NCBI GenBank assembly: GCA_026129405.1 | Contig: JAHCID010000006.1 | Coordinates: 236,247 to 300,246 of the forward strand | Reading direction: 5' to 3' | DNA from: a bacterium | GTDB lineage: Bacteria; Desulfobacterota; Binatia; DP-6 | Length of the DNA: 64,000 bases | The notes under the pieces: generated by a model | Told to the model about the DNA's origin: nothing | What the model saw: only the letters and a program-made list of their open reading frames with translations | Database searches by the model: none | Position numbers and translations under genes: made by a program | Shown: piece by piece, positions 10,749-21,740 of the stretch | How positions within the stretch are numbered: the stretch's first letter is position 1 | How the letters are laid out: every line of letters begins with the position of its first letter

Positions 10749-11650
10749 AGCGCGATCTCCTGCGCATCGCGGACCTCACCACCGCCGAGATCGAGCACGT
10801 GCTCGGCCTCGCCGGCCGGCTGAAGGCCGAGCTGCGCGCCGGCACGCCGCACCCGCGCCTGGCCGGCCGCACCATGGCGATGATCTTCGAGAAGCCGAGC
10901 CTGCGCACCCGCGTCACCTTCGAGGTGGGCATGGTGCAGCTCGGCGGCGCCGCGATCCACCTCGCCCCCGGCGACATCAAGCTCGGCGAGCGCGAGACGC
11001 CCGGCGACATCGCGCGCAACCTCGAGCGCTGGGTCGACCTCGTCATGGCCCGCGTCTTCTCCCACGACACGGTGCACGACCTCGCCGCGGCGGCGCGCAT
11101 CCCCGTCGTCAACGGCCTCTCCGACCTGCACCACCCCTGCCAGGTGCTCTCCGACTGCTTCACGCTGCTCGAGCACCGCGGCCGCATCGCCGGCACGCGC
11201 GTCGTCTTCGTCGGCGACGGCAACAACATGGTGCACTCCTGGATGGACGCCGCCGCCCGCCTCGGCTTCGACTTCGTCCTCGCCTGCCCCCCCGGCTACG
11301 AGCCCGACCCTGCGATCACCGCCGACGGCGGCAGGCGCGTCACCGTCACGCACGACGTCGACGCCGCCGTCCGCGCCGCCGACGTCCTCTACACCGACGT
11401 GTGGACGAGCATGGGCCAGGAGAGCGAAGCGGCCGCCCGCCGCCGCGCCTTCAAGAGCTTCCAGCTGAACGACCGCATCGTCGCCCTGGCGAAGCCCGAC
11501 GCGCTCGTCATGCACTGCCTCCCCGCGCACCGCGGCGAGGAGATCACCGAGAGCGTGCTGGACGGCCCGCGCAGCGTGGTGTTCGACCAGGCGGAGAACC
11601 GCCTGCACGTGCAGAAGGCGATCATGGTCTGGCTCGCCGGCGCGGGGTGA
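10745..11650 (+). CDS. argF: Ornithine carbamoyltransferase
   Basis: A 301-residue carbamoyltransferase that forms citrulline from ornithine and carbamoyl phosphate. The carbamoyl-phosphate motif is SLRTR (52-56), a variant of the common STRTR. HHPCQVLSD and the ornithine-binding HCLPAHRGEE are present. The ATG at 10745 overlaps the argD stop (ATGA), so the two are translationally coupled. It is the last gene of the argBDF unit and faces a convergent gene. Confidence 0.95.
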   Translation: MKRDLLRIADLTTAEIEHVLGLAGRLKAELRAGTPHPRLAGRTMAMIFEKPSLRTRVTFEVGMVQLGGAAIHLAPGDIKLGERETPGDIARNLERWVDLVMARVFSHDTVHDLAAAARIPVVNGLSDLHHPCQVLSDCFTLLEHRGRIAGTRVVFVGDGNNMVHSWMDAAARLGFDFVLACPPGYEPDPAITADGGRRVTVTHDVDAAVRAADVLYTDVWTSMGQESEAAARRRAFKSFQLNDRIVALAKPDALVMHCLPAHRGEEITESVLDGPRSVVFDQAENRLHVQKAIMVWLAGAG

Positions 11651-11663
11651 GACGCTCGGTCGC

Positions 11664-11692
11664 GCCCGTGGACGATCGCGCGCGGCACGGGC
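11664..11692. terminator. Inverted repeat between argF and a convergent gene
   Basis: GCCCGTG (11664-11670) and CACGGGC (11686-11692) form a 7-bp stem with a 15-nt loop in the 82-nt gap between two converging genes. There is no U-tract; it could act in both directions. Confidence 0.35.
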
Positions 11693-11732
11693 ACGGCCGG
11701 CGCCATCGCACGGCCCCGGCGCCGCGGCGACC

Positions 11733-12641
11733 CTAGTGCAGCGCCTCGACCTCGCCCACCACCGCCAGCGCCCCGTCCTCCACCCGTGCCCGGAACGACA
11801 CCTCGCTCGGGCAGTCCGGGCCGAGCTGCGCGCGCAGCTCGCACACCGGCGCGATGGCCCAGAAGTTCGCCAGCGTCGCGGGGACGACGCCGGGGTCGTG
11901 GCCCGGGCGGGCGACGGCGAGACCGCCGGGGCACGGGGCGACGAGGGCGTCGGCCCACGAGATGAACGTGCGGCCGCGCGGGGCGAGCAGCGTGACGCCG
12001 CGGCCGTCGACGACGATGCCGCGGGCGCGCGACGCGCCCCAGGCGACGACGCGCTCGAGCGCCGCCACGAGGAGGCCGACGCCGAGCCCGTTCATACCGG
12101 CCGCGACGACGCAGACGGCGAGCGCCGGCGCCCAGGCCCACCAGGCGAGCGAGCGCGGCGGCGGGTCGAGGCGTGACGACAGCCGGACCGGGCCGGCGTC
12201 GGTGCGGGCCCACAGCTCGGCGGCGACGCTGGGCACGATGCGCGCGAGGACGGGGCCCCAGGCGCCGGCGGCGCGCACCTCGGGCAGCGGTAGGCGCAGC
12301 GTCCCCTCGGGGTGCGCGAGCACGAGGGCGTGCCGCTCCTGTGTCACGCCGTTGACCTCGCTCCACGGCACGCGGCGCACGTGGCGGCCCGGACCGAGCG
12401 CGCTCACCTCGAGGTCGTCGAGATGATAGCGGCGCGCCGCCTCGAGCGGCGACGGCAGATGGCGCGCGAGCAGCCATCCCACCAGCAGGACCGGGACGAC
12501 CACCCCGGCGGGACCGAGGCCGTCGGTCGCCAGCGTCGCGAGGATCGCGCTGCCGAGGGCCCAGCAGCTCCACGCGACGCCGATCCCGGCCGGCGCGCCC
12601 CGGAAGAGGAGCCAGAGATGTGTCTCACCGTGCTTCGCCAT
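11733..12641 (-). CDS. PH-domain-like membrane protein of unknown function
   Basis: A 302-residue protein that I do not recognise by family. Residues about 13-60 form two close hydrophobic segments ([20 protein letters not shown] and [18 protein letters not shown]). A polar region with [20 protein letters not shown] resembles the start of a bacterial PH-like domain, and a second hydrophobic pair lies near 150-195. The last third ([19 protein letters not shown]) looks like a second PH-like fold. The ATG at 12641 was chosen over an in-frame ATG 6 nt upstream; longer starts add Arg-rich residues unlike a membrane-protein N terminus. It is transcribed divergently from argG and interrupts an otherwise all-plus arginine cluster. 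Confidence 0.6.
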   Translation of the reverse strand: MAKHGETHLWLLFRGAPAGIGVAWSCWALGSAILATLATDGLGPAGVVVPVLLVGWLLARHLPSPLEAARRYHLDDLEVSALGPGRHVRRVPWSEVNGVTQERHALVLAHPEGTLRLPLPEVRAAGAWGPVLARIVPSVAAELWARTDAGPVRLSSRLDPPPRSLAWWAWAPALAVCVVAAGMNGLGVGLLVAALERVVAWGASRARGIVVDGRGVTLLAPRGRTFISWADALVAPCPGGLAVARPGHDPGVVPATLANFWAIAPVCELRAQLGPDCPSEVSFRARVEDGALAVVGEVEALH

Positions 12642-12757
12642 CACCATCGCATCACCCGCACACCCGTCTCCCAGGGTGTTTCGGTCGACGGCGCCGCGCG
12701 CTTGAACGCGTCTCGCGCGGTGGTTCACCCGGGACCCGTGTGCTAGGGAACCGCGCC

Positions 12758-15374
<2,617 letters not shown>

Positions 15375-15378
<4 letters not shown>

Positions 15379-16055
15379 GAGCGCGGCCGTCGCACGCCCT
15401 GCTCGCGATCGCGTTGGCGGGGATCGTCGTCGCCGCCTGCGGCCAGAAGGCCAACCCGAAGCCGCCCGAGCTGGTGCACCCGGGCGTACCGTCGTCGCTG
15501 ACGGCGGCCTCGACGCCGGACGGCGTCCAGCTCACCTGGCGCCGGCCGCTGCGCTACTCGGGCGGCGACCGCATGAACGACCTCGACTACTTCGCGGTCG
15601 AGCGCGCTCCCGACTCGGGCGGACCGTTCACCGAGGTGACGCAGGTGCCCGTGACCGACCGCGACCGCTTCCGCAAGCAGCGCCGGATCACCTGGACCGA
15701 CGGCTCCGCGCAGGCGGGCACGCACTACTACTACCGCGTCAGCGCGGTCACCCTGGACGACTATCGGAGCAAGCCCGCCGGCCCGCTCGGCATCACCTTC
15801 GATCCGCGCGCGTCGCCGAAGAAGGTCGTCGAGGCGCCGGACGTCGTCGAGACGCCCCAGCCGCCCCCGGTGATCGACTTCGAGGACGAGGACGAAGGCG
15901 GCGAGCCGGCCTACTCCCCCGGCCTCGGTGCCGTGCCCGGTGCCATCGTGCCGGCGGAGCCCGAGACGGAGGCGGAGGAGGTCGACTCCGACGACACGCT
16001 CGATGCGGCCGACGGCGTGCCCACCGACGACCCGGACGAGCTACCCGCCGAGTGA
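15375..16055 (+). CDS. Lipoprotein with a fibronectin type III-like domain
   Basis: A 226-residue predicted lipoprotein. The signal peptide ends in the lipobox VVAAC with Cys22, followed by GQKANPKPPELVHP, similar to the short LptM/LppL-type lipoproteins often found beside lysine-biosynthesis genes. Residues about 40-140 look like an Fn3 fold (TPDGVQLTWRRP, GTHYYYRVSAVT). The C terminus is acidic and Pro/Glu-rich with low complexity. It overlaps argH by 4 nt and precedes dapF by 55 nt. A role in envelope maintenance is only inferred from position and the lipid anchor. Confidence 0.72.
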
Positions 16056-16071
16056 GAGAGAGCGCGCGCCT

Positions 16072-16099
16072 TTGCCCATCCGGCAGCGGCGGATATAAC
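16072..16099 (+). promoter_or_regulatory. Promoter of the dapF-dapA-dapB operon
   Basis: TTGCCC (16072-16077), a 16-bp spacer and TATAAC (16094-16099), with the dapF ATG 11 nt beyond the -10 box. The expected leader is only a few nucleotides long. Confidence 0.5.
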
Positions 16100-16110
16100 G
16101 GCCACGCGCC

Positions 16111-16953
16111 ATGGCCACGCTCGCCTTCTCGAAGCTGCACGGCACCGCCAACGACTTCGTCTACGTCGATGCCCGCGAGGGTCTGCCCGCCGACCCCGCC
16201 GCGCTGGCGCCGAAGCTCTGCGACCGCCATCGCGGCATCGGCGCCGACGGGCTGATCCTGCTCCTGCCTGCGGGCGACGCCGACGCGGACTGCCGCATGC
16301 GCATCTACAACGCCGACGGCAGCACGGCGGAGATGTGCGGCAACGGCATCCGCGGCTTCGCGAAGTACGTGTGGGACCGCGGCATCGTCCGCAAGAGCCC
16401 GATGCGCGTCGCCACCGACGCCGGCGTGCTCGCCGTCGTGCCCGAGGTGGTGGGCGACCGCGTCGTGCGCGTCGCCGTCGACATGGGCCGGCCCGAGTGG
16501 GACGGCCGCCGCATCCCCGTCGACGCCGACGGCGAGATCCTCGAGCGGCCGCTCGAGGTCGCGGGCCGCACCTGGGAGGTCACCTGCGTCTCGATGGGCA
16601 ACCCGCACTGCGTGGTGTTCGTCGACGACGTCGCCGCGCTCGACCTGCCGGCGATCGGGCCGCAGTTCGAGCACCACCCGTTCTTCCCCCGCCGGGTCAA
16701 CACCGAGTTCATCCAGGTGGTGGGCCGCGAGCGTCTCATCATGCGCGTCTGGGAGCGCGGCGCGGCCGAGACCATGGCCTGCGGCACCGGGGCGTGCGCC
16801 GCCGCCGTTGCGGCCGCCCGCACCGGCCGCGCGGACCGGCACGTCGCGGTGACGCTGCCCGGCGGCGAGCTCGAGATCGTCTGGCAGGACGACGACCACG
16901 TGTGCATGACCGGCGACGCCGTCGCCGTCTTCGACGGCCGTATCGAGGTGTAG
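16111..16953 (+). CDS. dapF: Diaminopimelate epimerase
   Basis: A 280-residue cofactor-independent epimerase converting LL- to meso-diaminopimelate for lysine and peptidoglycan. The two catalytic cysteines are visible: C76 in AEMCGNGIRGF and C224 in MACGTGACAAA. The start FSKLHGTANDFVYVD is canonical. It is the first gene of a tight dapF-dapA-dapB unit (4-nt gap to dapA) with its own promoter, immediately after the arginine genes. Confidence 0.97.
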   Translation: MATLAFSKLHGTANDFVYVDAREGLPADPAALAPKLCDRHRGIGADGLILLLPAGDADADCRMRIYNADGSTAEMCGNGIRGFAKYVWDRGIVRKSPMRVATDAGVLAVVPEVVGDRVVRVAVDMGRPEWDGRRIPVDADGEILERPLEVAGRTWEVTCVSMGNPHCVVFVDDVAALDLPAIGPQFEHHPFFPRRVNTEFIQVVGRERLIMRVWERGAAETMACGTGACAAAVAAARTGRADRHVAVTLPGGELEIVWQDDDHVCMTGDAVAVFDGRIEV

Positions 16954-16957
16954 GACA

Positions 16958-17830
16958 ATGATCACGGGCTGCCTCACGGCGCTGATCACCCCCTTCCGCA
17001 ACGGCGAGATCGACCTCGAGGCGCTGGGCAAGCTCGTCGAGTCCCAGATCGCAGCCGGCGTGCACGGGCTCGTCCCCTGCGGCTCCACGGGCGAGTCGGC
17101 GACGCTCAGCCACGAGGAGCACATCACCGTCGTGCGCGAGGTCGTCCGGCTGGCACGCGGGCGCGTCCCGGTGGTCGCGGGCACGGGCTCGAACTCGACC
17201 CACGAGGCCATCCGCCTGACGCGCGCAGCCGAGGAGGCGGGCGCCCAGGCCGCGCTGCTCATCTCGCCGTACTACAACCGCCCCACGCAGGACGGCATCT
17301 ACCAGCACTACGCCGCGGTCGCCGAAGCGACGCGGCTGCCGATCCTGGTCTACAACATCCCGGTCCGGACGGCGTCGAACATCCTGCCCGAGACCATCGT
17401 GCGGCTGTCGCGCATCCCGAACGTCGCGGGCGTGAAGGAGTCGAGCGGCTCGTTGGCGCAGGCGATCGAGATCGCCGCCGGCGCCGGCCCCGACTTCGCC
17501 ATCTACGCCGGCGACGACATCCTGACCCTACCGATCATGGCAGCGGGCGGCGTCGGCGTGATCTCCGTCACCGCCAACCTGGCGCCGCGGCGAATGGTCG
17601 AGCTGACGGACGCGCTGGCGGCCGGCGATCTCGCCCGCGCACGTATGCTGCTCGCGGGGCTGCTCTCGCTCATCCAGAGCACCTCGCTCGAGGTGAACCC
17701 GATCCCGGTGAAGACGGCGCTCGCGCTCATGGGGCAGTGCCGGGACGAGTTCCGCATGCCGCTCACACCGATGACGAGCCCGAACCGCACGCGCCTCGAA
17801 GCCGTCCTGCGCGACCATGGCCTCCTCTGA
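16958..17830 (+). CDS. dapA: 4-hydroxy-tetrahydrodipicolinate synthase
   Basis: A 290-residue TIM-barrel aldolase condensing pyruvate with aspartate semialdehyde. The Schiff-base lysine is K160 in GVKESSG, Y132 lies in LVYNIPVRT, and the substrate loop GSTGESATLSHEEH is present. It follows dapF by 4 nt and overlaps dapB by 14 nt, indicating translational coupling. First committed step of the diaminopimelate pathway. Confidence 0.96.
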   Translation: MITGCLTALITPFRNGEIDLEALGKLVESQIAAGVHGLVPCGSTGESATLSHEEHITVVREVVRLARGRVPVVAGTGSNSTHEAIRLTRAAEEAGAQAALLISPYYNRPTQDGIYQHYAAVAEATRLPILVYNIPVRTASNILPETIVRLSRIPNVAGVKESSGSLAQAIEIAAGAGPDFAIYAGDDILTLPIMAAGGVGVISVTANLAPRRMVELTDALAAGDLARARMLLAGLLSLIQSTSLEVNPIPVKTALALMGQCRDEFRMPLTPMTSPNRTRLEAVLRDHGLL

Positions 17831-18641
17831 GCCGGTCGGCATCGTCGTCTGCGGCGCCGCCGGCCGCATGGGACGTCTGCTCGTCGCCCTCGGCAGCCAG
17901 GACCCGAGCCTGCGCGTCGCGGGCGCCGTCGAAGCCCCCGCCCATGCGCTGCTCGGCAGCGATGCCGGCGCCGTCGCGGGCGTGGGACCGCTCGGCATCG
18001 CCCTCGTCGACGCGCTCGCGCCGGTGTGCCGCCCGGAGCACGTGATCGTCGACTTCACCGGCGTCCCGGCGGCGACGCTGGCGAACGCGCGGCTCGCCGC
18101 CGAGCGCGGCGCCGGCCTCGTGGTCGGCACGACCGGCTTCACCGCGGCGGAAGACGCCGAGCTGCGCGGGCTCGCGACGCGCACGCGGTCGGTCGTGGCG
18201 GCGAACTTCAGCGTCGGCGTCACCGTGCTGCTCGCGCTCGTGGCCCAGGCGGCGACGCTGCTCGACGGCAGCTTCGAGAGCGAGATCGTCGAGCTGCACC
18301 ACGACCGCAAGAAGGACGCGCCGAGCGGCACCGCCCTCGCGCTCGGCCGCGCCGTCGCCGCCGCCCGCGGACAGGACTTCGCGAGCGCGGCCGTCCTCGC
18401 CCGCGAGGGCCAGGTCGGCGCCCGGCGCCCAGACGAGATCGGCATCGTCGCGCTGCGTGCCGGCGACGCCGTCGGCGACCACACCGTTCTCTTCGGCGGC
18501 CTCGGCGAGCGGGTGGAGCTGATCCACCGGGCGCAGAGCCGCGAATGTCTCGTACGCGGCGCGCTCCGCGCCGCCGCCTGGGTCGGTCATCGGCCGCCCG
18601 GGCTCTATGGCATGCGCGACGTCCTCGGCCTGCCGGCCTGA
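17817..18641 (+). CDS. dapB: 4-hydroxy-tetrahydrodipicolinate reductase
   Basis: A 274-residue NAD(P)H-dependent reductase, the step after DapA. The nucleotide loop is CGAAGRMGRLL and the catalytic/substrate motif is ELHHDRKKDAPSGTAL, with the conserved His pair and Lys. The ATG at 17817 lies inside dapA and gives the usual N terminus. It is the last gene of the dap unit; the next 117 nt hold no recognised signal. Confidence 0.96.
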   Translation: MASSEPVGIVVCGAAGRMGRLLVALGSQDPSLRVAGAVEAPAHALLGSDAGAVAGVGPLGIALVDALAPVCRPEHVIVDFTGVPAATLANARLAAERGAGLVVGTTGFTAAEDAELRGLATRTRSVVAANFSVGVTVLLALVAQAATLLDGSFESEIVELHHDRKKDAPSGTALALGRAVAAARGQDFASAAVLAREGQVGARRPDEIGIVALRAGDAVGDHTVLFGGLGERVELIHRAQSRECLVRGALRAAAWVGHRPPGLYGMRDVLGLPA

Positions 18642-18758
18642 CCGTTTGCACGCGAGCCGGACGCATCGCGCCCGCTCCACGACCGAGCACGCAGCCGCCG
18701 CGACGGCTGAGCCCAAGAGCCATGGAGTTGAAGCATGCCGGGGTGTTACCGCCCGGGC

Positions 18759-20102
18759 ATGCGGCTCGTCCTCGCCCCTGCCCTCGCCTTCCTGGCCCTC
18801 GTCGCCGGCGCCGCTGCGGCGCAGGACGCCTGTCTCTCCGGCGCCACCGTGCTCGAGGACCAGCGTCAGATCGCCACCCTCCGCGCCGCCGCCGAGAGCA
18901 CCTGTCCGTGCGCCGCCGCCGCGACCGCCAACGCCTGGAAGCGCTGCACGAAGAGCGCGCTGAACGGGGCGCTCGCCGCCGGCACGCTGCGCCAGGAGTG
19001 CAAGAAGACGATGCGGGCGCTGCTGAAGGGCAGCACCTGCGGCTCGCGCCGCATCGCCTGCGGCCGCGTCTCGCGCAACGGCGACCCCAGCTGCAAGCTG
19101 ACGCGGCCGAACGCCTGCACCAGCCGCAAGAAGTTCGACGCCACCGCCTGCACCGCGCAGACCACCTGCGCCGACGTCATCGACTGGAGCGCGGGCACCT
19201 GCGACGACGTGCGCGCGCCGGGTCCGTACGCGCCCGGCTTCCAGTACGTCACGATCGTGAAGGACTCGGCGGCGAGCCCCGGCACCCCGCGCGTCCTCCA
19301 GACCGCGGTCTGGTATCCGGCCGTGGCCGGCAGCGGGCCGATCGACCCCACCACCGGCGGCGTGCCCGGTGCCCCCGCGGACGGCTCGGGCGGCCCCTAC
19401 CCGGTCATCCTCTTCTCGCACGGCTCCTGCGGCTACGAGACGCAGAGCACCTTCCTCACGCCGCTGCTGGCCAGCCGCGGCTTCGTCGTCATCGCCCCGC
19501 CGCACGTCGGCAACACCGCGCGCGAGTTCCCGCAGTGCGGCCTGCCCGCGGCGCAGGTGGCGTCCGCGCAGGAGCGCCCGCGCGACATGATCGCCGCGCT
19601 CGACAAGCTGCTCGTCCTGAACGGCAGCCCCGGCTCGGCCCTCCTCGGCCTGGTCGACGGCGAGCACGTCGGCATGATGGGCCACTCGTTCGGCGGCCTC
19701 ACCTCGTACCTCGTCGCCAACGCCGAGCCGCGTGTCGACGCGGCGGTGGCGCTGGCGCCGGCCGCCGGCGCGGCGTTCCGCATGCCGGTGCCGTCGCTGA
19801 CGATGCTGGGCGCGATCGACAGCGTGGTATCGAACCCGAACGCGCGCGCCGCCTGGGCGAGCTCGGTCGAGCCGAAGTGGCTCGTCGAGGTGGAGGACGC
19901 CGGCCACTACGCCTTCTCGGACCTCTGCTTCCCGTCGGCCGACTGCAACCCGCCGACGACGCGCGCGCAGGACGAGGCGCACGCGCTCGCGCTGCGCTAC
20001 ATCGTGCCGTTCCTCGAGATCTACGTCGCCGGCAACGAGCGCTTCCGCCCCCTGCTCGCGACGCCCGTCCCCGGCGTCGCCTACACCCAGGCGGCCCCCT
20101 GA
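18759..20102 (+). CDS. Secreted alpha/beta hydrolase with Cys-rich N-terminal region
   Basis: A 447-residue exported protein. The signal peptide (about 1-22, LVLAPALAFLALVAGAAAA) is followed by roughly 110 residues with a dozen regularly spaced cysteines (CPCAAAATANAWKRCTKSAL, CGSRRIACGRV, CTSRKKF). The hydrolase domain then resembles platelet-activating-factor acetylhydrolase/dienelactone hydrolase relatives. The nucleophile is S310 in GHSFGG, with a probable Asp in GAID and His in DAGHYAF. The oxyanion region is FSHGSCGYE. The start at 18759 fits the signal peptide; an ATG at 18735 adds a poor N terminus. The substrate is unknown. A similar Cys-rich leader precedes the GH3 enzyme near 57 kb. 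Confidence 0.75.
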   Translation: MRLVLAPALAFLALVAGAAAAQDACLSGATVLEDQRQIATLRAAAESTCPCAAAATANAWKRCTKSALNGALAAGTLRQECKKTMRALLKGSTCGSRRIACGRVSRNGDPSCKLTRPNACTSRKKFDATACTAQTTCADVIDWSAGTCDDVRAPGPYAPGFQYVTIVKDSAASPGTPRVLQTAVWYPAVAGSGPIDPTTGGVPGAPADGSGGPYPVILFSHGSCGYETQSTFLTPLLASRGFVVIAPPHVGNTAREFPQCGLPAAQVASAQERPRDMIAALDKLLVLNGSPGSALLGLVDGEHVGMMGHSFGGLTSYLVANAEPRVDAAVALAPAAGAAFRMPVPSLTMLGAIDSVVSNPNARAAWASSVEPKWLVEVEDAGHYAFSDLCFPSADCNPPTTRAQDEAHALALRYIVPFLEIYVAGNERFRPLLATPVPGVAYTQAAP

Positions 20103-20163
20103 TCTCCCTGCTCCGGCCCGCGTCGGGCGCCCCCCGCCCACGTCTACGGCCGGACGACCCACG

Positions 20164-20195
20164 CCGGCCCGGTGTCCCCCGTGGCGCCGGGCCGG
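20164..20195. terminator. GC-rich hairpin after the secreted hydrolase
   Basis: CCGGCCCGG (20164-20172) and CCGGGCCGG (20187-20195) form a perfect 9-bp stem with a 14-nt loop about 60 nt past the stop. No U-tract follows. Confidence 0.4.
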
Positions 20196-20221
20196 CGGCG
20201 GGCGATTCCCGCGAGCCGCTC

Positions 20222-20258
20222 GTAACCGATGTTTGATAAACACCGGTTCTTCGGTTAC
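20222..20258. promoter_or_regulatory. Two nested palindromes upstream of folK, possible operator
   Basis: A 23-bp interrupted palindrome spans 20225-20247 (ACCG-n-TGTTT-GAT-AAACA-n-CGGT). It is overlapped by a longer inverted repeat with arms GTAACCGA (20222-20229) and TCGGTTAC (20251-20258). It is strikingly AT-rich for this genome. The form fits a dimeric repressor operator, but the cognate regulator is not in view, and folK starts 135 nt further on. Confidence 0.45.
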
Positions 20259-20392
20259 AAGCGCCGGCCAGCGGAGCCTCGCCGGTGACGAACGCGGCAA
20301 ATCCCCAGAGATCACGGCTTCTTAGGGTACGCCGGCCGCGAGGTACGGAGGACGGCGCAGAGCGCTAGTCGGACGCGCTCCCCGACGATCCC

Positions 20393-20890
20393 ATGCCCCA
20401 TCGCGTCCACATCGGAATCGGTTCGAACCTGGGCGATCGGCGGGCGAACGCGTTGGAGGCGATGGAGCGGGTGTCGCAGCTGCCGGACACCCGTGTGGTG
20501 CGGGCGTCGTCGCTCTACGAGAGCGAGCCGCTCGGCGACGCGAAGACCTGGTTCGTCAACAGCGTCATCGAGATCGAGACCGACCTCCAGCCCGACGCCC
20601 TCCTGAAGCGTCTGAAGGCGATCGAGGAGGCGATGGGCCGCAAACGGGTCAAGGGTAAGAAGTGGGGCTCGCGCATCATCGACCTCGACATCCTGCTCTG
20701 GGACACCGACGTCGTCGCCAAGCGCACGCTCAAGATCCCCCACCCCGAGATGCACAAGCGGCGCTTCGTGCTGCTGCCGCTGGCGGAGCTCGCGCCGCAC
20801 GTCGTGCATCCGCAGCTCGGCCAGAGCATCTCCGCGCTGCTCGCCACCGTGAAGGACCCGAAGCGGGTCACGCTGCTGCCGCGTGCGTGA
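20393..20890 (+). CDS. folK: 2-amino-4-hydroxy-6-hydroxymethyldihydropteridine pyrophosphokinase
   Basis: A 165-residue HPPK of folate synthesis, transferring pyrophosphate from ATP to hydroxymethyl-dihydropterin. GIGSNLGDR, SSLYESEPLG, the catalytic loop RKRVKGKKWGSRIIDLDILL and IPHPEMHKRRFVLLPLAEL are all present in order. The ATG at 20393 gives the normal family N terminus. It overlaps the thermonuclease gene by 8 nt, although no functional link is apparent. Confidence 0.95.
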   Translation: MPHRVHIGIGSNLGDRRANALEAMERVSQLPDTRVVRASSLYESEPLGDAKTWFVNSVIEIETDLQPDALLKRLKAIEEAMGRKRVKGKKWGSRIIDLDILLWDTDVVAKRTLKIPHPEMHKRRFVLLPLAELAPHVVHPQLGQSISALLATVKDPKRVTLLPRA

Positions 20891-21614
20891 GCCCCGCGCG
20901 GGCCGGCGTCTCGGCGGCCTCGCGCTGGCGCTCGTCGTCGCCGCCGCTGCGACGGCCGCGGAGAGGCGCGGGCCCGTCCTCGAGGTGACCGACGGCGACA
21001 CCATCGTCGTCCGGCTGGACGGCCGCCGCGAGCGCGTGCGCCTGATCGGCATCGACTCCCCGGAGCTGCACGCGTCCGACAAGCTCGGGCGCGATGCCGC
21101 GCGCAGCGGTCGCAGCCGCGCCGCCATCCAGGCCGACGGTGCGCGCGCCGCGGCGTTCGCCCGCGAGCTGCTCCAGGGCCGCACCGTCCGCCTGGAGCTC
21201 GACGTCGAGCCGCGCGATCGCTACGGACGCCTGCTCGCGTGGGTCTGGCTGCCGGACGACACGCTCGCCAACGTCGCCATCGTGCGCGCCGGCTTCGCCC
21301 GGCTGCTGACGATTCCGCCGAACGTGCGTCACACCGAGGCGCTGCGCGCCGCCGAGGGCGAGGCGCGCGCGCGCGGGCGCGGGTTGTGGGCGGCGAACGC
21401 CGACACGCCCGCACCGGCGCAGGCCGGGCGCGCGCCCGACGCCGGCGGGCGCTGCCCGCGCGACCACCCGGTGAAAGGCAACCACGGCCGGCGCGACGGG
21501 CGCTGCATCGCGCATCGTCCAGGGGAGGCGTCGTACGCCCGCACGCGTGCGGAGCGCTGCTATCGCGACCTCGCCGAAGCGCGCGCCGGCGGCTGCCGTC
21601 CCGCCGCGCGCTGA
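20883..21614 (+). CDS. Exported thermonuclease (staphylococcal nuclease family)
   Basis: A 243-residue secreted nuclease. A GTG start gives a signal peptide (LGGLALALVVAAAATAA). The SNase core retains the acid and Arg residues of the active site: DGDT, RVRLIGIDSPEL (Arg, Asp, Glu) and the second Arg in RDRYGRLLAWVW. After the nuclease fold, about 55 residues (CPRDHPVKGN ... RCIAHRPGE ... YARTRAERCY) resemble the small Cys/His-containing domain found at the end of other SNase proteins. Ca-dependent cleavage of DNA/RNA in the periplasm or outside the cell is the family role. Confidence 0.85.
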   Translation: MREPRAGRRLGGLALALVVAAAATAAERRGPVLEVTDGDTIVVRLDGRRERVRLIGIDSPELHASDKLGRDAARSGRSRAAIQADGARAAAFARELLQGRTVRLELDVEPRDRYGRLLAWVWLPDDTLANVAIVRAGFARLLTIPPNVRHTEALRAAEGEARARGRGLWAANADTPAPAQAGRAPDAGGRCPRDHPVKGNHGRRDGRCIAHRPGEASYARTRAERCYRDLAEARAGGCRPAAR

Positions 21615-21625
21615 GTCGCGGACGC

Positions 21626-21656
21626 ACACGACGCTGGGTGCGCCGCAGCGTCGTGT
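21626..21656. terminator. Terminator hairpin after the thermonuclease gene
   Basis: Perfect 11-bp inverted repeat ACACGACGCTG (21626-21636) / CAGCGTCGTGT (21646-21656) with a 9-nt loop, 12 nt after the stop. Confidence 0.6.
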
Positions 21657-21684
21657 TACTGCGCCGTTGCGTACCGCGATTGCC

Positions 21685-21713
21685 TTGACGCGCCGCGTAC
21701 CCGGGCCTACAGT
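21685..21713 (+). promoter_or_regulatory. Sigma70-like promoter of the PAS/receiver gene
   Basis: TTGACG (21685-21690), a 17-bp spacer and TACAGT (21708-21713), directly after the terminator hairpin. The start codon lies 27 nt beyond, with an AAGGA ribosome-binding sequence, so this one is leadered. Confidence 0.6.
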
Positions 21714-21740
21714 CGATCCGTCTGCTCGGCCAAGGACCCC

